8,326 nucleotides of DNA. It comes from CAMDHY01 sp943372725. GTDB lineage: Bacteria; Pseudomonadota; Alphaproteobacteria; Rhizobiales; Segnochrobactraceae. A program made the translations under genes and the position numbers. The stretch covers positions 1 to 8,326 of the forward strand of contig CALRZT010000226.1 in the NCBI GenBank assembly GCA_943372725.1, in the 5' to 3' direction. How positions within the stretch are numbered: position 1 is the first letter of the stretch; every line of letters starts with the position of its first letter. Under the pieces are notes generated by a model. That model worked only from the letters and a program-made list of their open reading frames with translations. It was not told the origin of the DNA and searched no databases. Below are positions 6,487 through 8,326 of this stretch, piece after piece.

Positions 6487-6517
6487 CGTCGGGCGACGGG
6501 GCCAGCGTCGGCCGACG
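6487..6517. promoter_or_regulatory. Two tandem CGTCG-N2-CGACG inverted repeats in the binding-protein leader
   Basis: CGTCGGGCGACG (6487-6498) and CGTCGGCCGACG (6506-6517) share the same 5-bp arms and 2-bp centre spacing. The second is a perfect palindrome. Their centres are 19 bp apart, about two helical turns, so two dimers could bind on one face of the DNA. They lie in the 137-bp non-coding gap upstream of the binding-protein gene, where an internal promoter or operator would be expected. No convincing -35/-10 pair is visible beside them, so function is inferred only from symmetry, repetition and location. Confidence 0.35.
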
Positions 6518-6562
6518 ACGGCACGGTAGAGCCTCCAGGATGCGTCGCGCGCGGGCGCGTCG

Positions 6563-7450
6563 TCAGGTGCCGGAGAGCTCGAACAGAAGCTTGTGCAGCG
6601 CCGAGGCGTTGAGGTCGCCGAGGCCCTTGTTGACGGCGCCCTGATAGAGCTCCGCCGTCACCGCGGTGCTCGGCGTCGCCACCCCGAGCGTGCGCGCGTA
6701 GGCGCCGATCAGGCGGGCGTCCTTCAGCATGTGCTTGAGGTAGAAGTGCGGGGAGAAGTCGCCGGCAAGGCTCGCGCGGCCGACGCCGCGGATGAGCCCG
6801 GACGAGAAGTCGGTGACGTCGAGGTAGCCCATCAGGGCCTCGCTCTCGAGGCCGGCCTTCTTGGCCATCGCCAGAGCCTCGCCGAGCGAGACCATCTGGG
6901 CGGCGACGAGCAGGTTGCCGACGAGCTTCGCCGCCGCGCCCTTCGACGGGCCGCCCATGTAGTGGACGGTCGCGGCCATCGTCTGCAGCACCGGCAGGGC
7001 GGCGTCGAAGTCGGCGCGCTCGCCACCGCAGACGAAATCGAGCTTGCCCTCCCACGCCTCGTTCTTCGATCCGAACACCGGCGTGTCGAGGTAGCGCAGG
7101 CCGCGCGCGGACGCCGCTTCGGCGAGTTCCAGCGTGAGGGTCGGGTCAGTGGTGGTGGCGTCGGCGATGAGCGTGCTGGCGGCGGCATGGGCGAAGACGC
7201 CGTCGTCACCGAGCAGCGTGTCGCGCTGGGCGTCCGGGCCGGTGAGGCAGACGACGACGATCGGCTTGCCCGCGACTGCGGCGGCGATCGACGGCGCCAC
7301 AGTGCAGGCCTCGAGGCCCTCCGGCAGCGGCCGGGCGGTGCGGTTCCACAGCGTCACAGCATGACCGGCGGCGATCAGGTTGCGGACCATGCCGCGCCCC
7401 ATGATGCCGAATCCGATGAACCCCACTTCCCGCAGGTGCGTGTCGCTCAA
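6563..7450 (-). CDS. NAD(P)-dependent oxidoreductase, 3-hydroxyisobutyrate / 6-phosphogluconate dehydrogenase family
   Basis: This 295-residue cytoplasmic enzyme belongs to the beta-hydroxyacid dehydrogenases, whose members oxidise hydroxy acids or reduce the matching aldehydes. An N-terminal Rossmann fold starts with GFIGFGIMGRGM (10-21), and the helical C-terminal domain begins near 170. The catalytic lysine motif GAAAKLVGN (171-179) gives K175 and N179, and KD at 243-244 is the conserved cofactor-side pair. The substrate motif is unusual: DTPVFGSKNEAWEGKL (122-137) replaces the common DAPVSGGxxGAxxGTL, so the carboxylate-binding serine becomes F126. The start is TTG at 7450: it is the only start codon that keeps the whole glycine motif and it follows a strong GGGAGGGG ribosome site. 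The gene sits first after the regulator, so it probably opens the catabolic part of the operon. The exact substrate cannot be assigned. Confidence 0.9.
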   Translation of the reverse strand: MSDTHLREVGFIGFGIMGRGMVRNLIAAGHAVTLWNRTARPLPEGLEACTVAPSIAAAVAGKPIVVVCLTGPDAQRDTLLGDDGVFAHAAASTLIADATTTDPTLTLELAEAASARGLRYLDTPVFGSKNEAWEGKLDFVCGGERADFDAALPVLQTMAATVHYMGGPSKGAAAKLVGNLLVAAQMVSLGEALAMAKKAGLESEALMGYLDVTDFSSGLIRGVGRASLAGDFSPHFYLKHMLKDARLIGAYARTLGVATPSTAVTAELYQGAVNKGLGDLNASALHKLLFELSGT

Positions 7451-7454
7451 GCGT

Positions 7455-7462
7455 CCCCTCCC
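7455..7462 (-). promoter_or_regulatory. Strong ribosome-binding site that fixes the TTG start of the dehydrogenase
   Basis: The transcript reads GGGAGGGG followed by ACGC and then TTG at 7450; the GGAG core is 7 nt from the start codon. The first downstream ATG in frame (M17) would cut through the nucleotide-binding glycine motif, so this site decides for TTG. Confidence 0.75.
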
Positions 7463-7486
7463 GAATGCGGCGTCTCGTTGTCACCC

Positions 7487-7498
7487 GGCGCCGGCGCC
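7487..7498. repeat. 12-bp palindrome GGCGCCGGCGCC in the dehydrogenase leader
   Basis: Two tandem copies of GGCGCC make a perfect 12-bp palindrome 37-48 bp before the TTG start, directly next to the candidate operator. It could fold as an RNA hairpin or form part of a protein site. All-GC palindromes arise easily in DNA of this composition. Confidence 0.25.
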
Positions 7499-7502
7499 AG
7501 AT

Positions 7503-7537
7503 GACCACTGGTCCATCCAAAAGTCCAGTGACAGTGA
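7503..7537. promoter_or_regulatory. Candidate operator/promoter region for the GntR regulator
   Basis: This stretch in the 102-bp gap between the regulator and dehydrogenase genes is packed with symmetric and repeated elements. CACTGG (7506-7511) and CCAGTG (7525-7530) form an inverted repeat with a 13-nt spacer. GACCACTGGTC (7503-7513) is a compact inverted repeat of five bases around one, a size typical of GntR/FCD operators. CAGTGA occurs twice in tandem (7526-7537). The surrounding 50 bases (7501-7550) are 48% A+T, clearly more than the genes around them, as expected for a promoter. No clear -35/-10 pair could be read. Binding by the adjacent regulator is inferred from proximity. Confidence 0.45.
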
Positions 7538-7552
7538 CTCGCGAAAACGCCG

Positions 7553-8311
7553 TCAGGCGGCCGCGGGTCCGCGCCGTCCGAGGCCGCGTCGGGGCGGAAA
7601 CACCTCCGTGCTCGCCCCGGCCGCCAGCTGCTGTCGCGTCGTCTCGTAGATGCGCGCCAGGTGCTGCTCGAAGGCCGCCACTACAGCGTCGGCGTCGCCG
7701 GCGGCGAAGGCGTCGACGATCGCCGCATGGTCCTCGTAGGAGCGCTGGATGGCGCCGGCTTCGCCCATAGCGCGGCGGCGGTTGTCCATCATGTAGGCGT
7801 AGAGGTCGGTGACCACGTCGGCGAGCAGGGGGTTGCGCGAGGCGCGGTAGATGGCGACGTGGAACTCGCGGTCACAGATCAGGAAGCGCACCGGATCGTC
7901 GAGCGTCGCCCGCTGCACCTCCAGCGAATGGCGCAATTGCTGGAGCGTCTCGGCGTCCATGGCGAGGGCGGCATCGCGCACCACGGCGCACTCGATCAGC
8001 AGGCGCGCCTCGTGCACGGCCTCCAGTCCGTAGCTGTTGATCGTGCGCGCCGACATCGCGCCGATCCTGAGAAGCCCGAGATCGGCACCGGCGACGCGCG
8101 TGCGCGAGCCCTGCGAGACGTCGACGATGCCGCGCGCCGCGAGGCCCTGGACCGCATTGCGGATGGTCTGGCGGCTCACCGAGAGGGCGCTCGCGAGTTC
8201 GCGCTCGCCCGGCAGCTCATCGCCCGGCTGCAGCACGCCGGAGGCGATCAGCGACTCGAGCTTGTCGCCGATCATCTCGGTGACGGTGCGCTTCTCGATG
8301 CCCCGCCGCAT
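7553..8311 (-). CDS. GntR-family transcriptional regulator, FCD (FadR-type) effector domain
   Basis: This protein of at least 252 residues is a DNA-binding regulator. The N-terminal winged helix-turn-helix (about 8-74) contains the family hallmark LQPGDELPGERELASALSVS (27-46) and RQTIRNAVQGLAARGIV. An all-helical FCD domain covers about 95-230. Four residues fit the FCD metal/ligand site: D147, H151 (DREFH), H195 (EDH) and H217 (EQHL). FCD regulators usually bind small organic acids or sugar acids, and most repress a neighbouring catabolic operon until the ligand appears. The ATG at 8311 has no good ribosome site in the 15 bases left in the window, and the frame stays open to the edge, so the true start may lie upstream. 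The C-terminus ends in an unconserved basic tail (RRGLGRRGPAAA). It is transcribed in the same direction as the operon, 102 bp ahead of the dehydrogenase. Confidence 0.9.
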   Translation of the reverse strand: MRRGIEKRTVTEMIGDKLESLIASGVLQPGDELPGERELASALSVSRQTIRNAVQGLAARGIVDVSQGSRTRVAGADLGLLRIGAMSARTINSYGLEAVHEARLLIECAVVRDAALAMDAETLQQLRHSLEVQRATLDDPVRFLICDREFHVAIYRASRNPLLADVVTDLYAYMMDNRRRAMGEAGAIQRSYEDHAAIVDAFAAGDADAVVAAFEQHLARIYETTRQQLAAGASTEVFPPRRGLGRRGPAAA

Positions 8312-8326
8312 CTCGGTGATGCTGGT

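Noticed and set aside
1..8326. tRNA, rRNA, CRISPR arrays, insertion sequences or phage genes
   Set aside because: No spaced direct-repeat array, transposase or integrase motif, terminal repeats, or tRNA/rRNA-like sequence was seen on either strand.

Overview
This 8.3 kb, very GC-rich window looks like chromosome (or a large replicon) of an alphaproteobacterium, most likely Hyphomicrobiales/rhizobia-like. I infer this from the strong G/C bias at third codon positions, the tight polycistronic layout and the style of the sugar ABC transporter; no marker gene in the window fixes the genus. 

All seven complete genes, and an eighth whose start lies at the window edge, are on the minus strand and read from right to left. 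In transcription order they are: a GntR/FCD-family regulator (8311-7553, start possibly outside the window); a 102-bp gap with a candidate operator; a 3-hydroxyisobutyrate/6-phosphogluconate-dehydrogenase-family oxidoreductase with a TTG start (7450-6563); a 137-bp leader with tandem palindromes; a periplasmic sugar-binding protein of the LsrB/RbsB-like class (6425-5433); a 72-bp gap holding a perfect 10-bp-stem hairpin; a double-domain RbsA-type ATPase (5360-3861); two RbsC-type permeases (3864-2857 and 2851-1829); a DhaK-type kinase subunit (1792-797); and a DhaL-type kinase subunit (794-192). From the ATPase to DhaL the genes overlap or are at most 36 bp apart, so they are almost certainly co-transcribed. 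At 2-58 the last 18 codons of a converging plus-strand gene are probably visible, so the operon seems to end at dhaL.

Taken together this is a catabolic operon for a small carbohydrate or sugar acid. It imports the compound by a CUT2-type ABC transporter, oxidises a hydroxyl group with an NAD(P)-dependent dehydrogenase, and phosphorylates a dihydroxyacetone-like ketose with DhaK/DhaL, probably under control of the GntR regulator. The substrate cannot be read from the sequence. Several features set it apart from textbook dihydroxyacetone use: no DhaM phosphodonor subunit is present, the kinase subunits carry altered motifs next to conserved active-site residues, the dehydrogenase lacks the usual substrate-binding serine, and the binding protein has lost most of the AI-2 contacts of LsrB. 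One testable idea is oxidative decarboxylation of an aldonate (for example a tetronate to dihydroxyacetone or a pentonate to a tetrulose), followed by DhaKL phosphorylation. There is no sign of mobile elements, CRISPR arrays, tRNA or rRNA genes.
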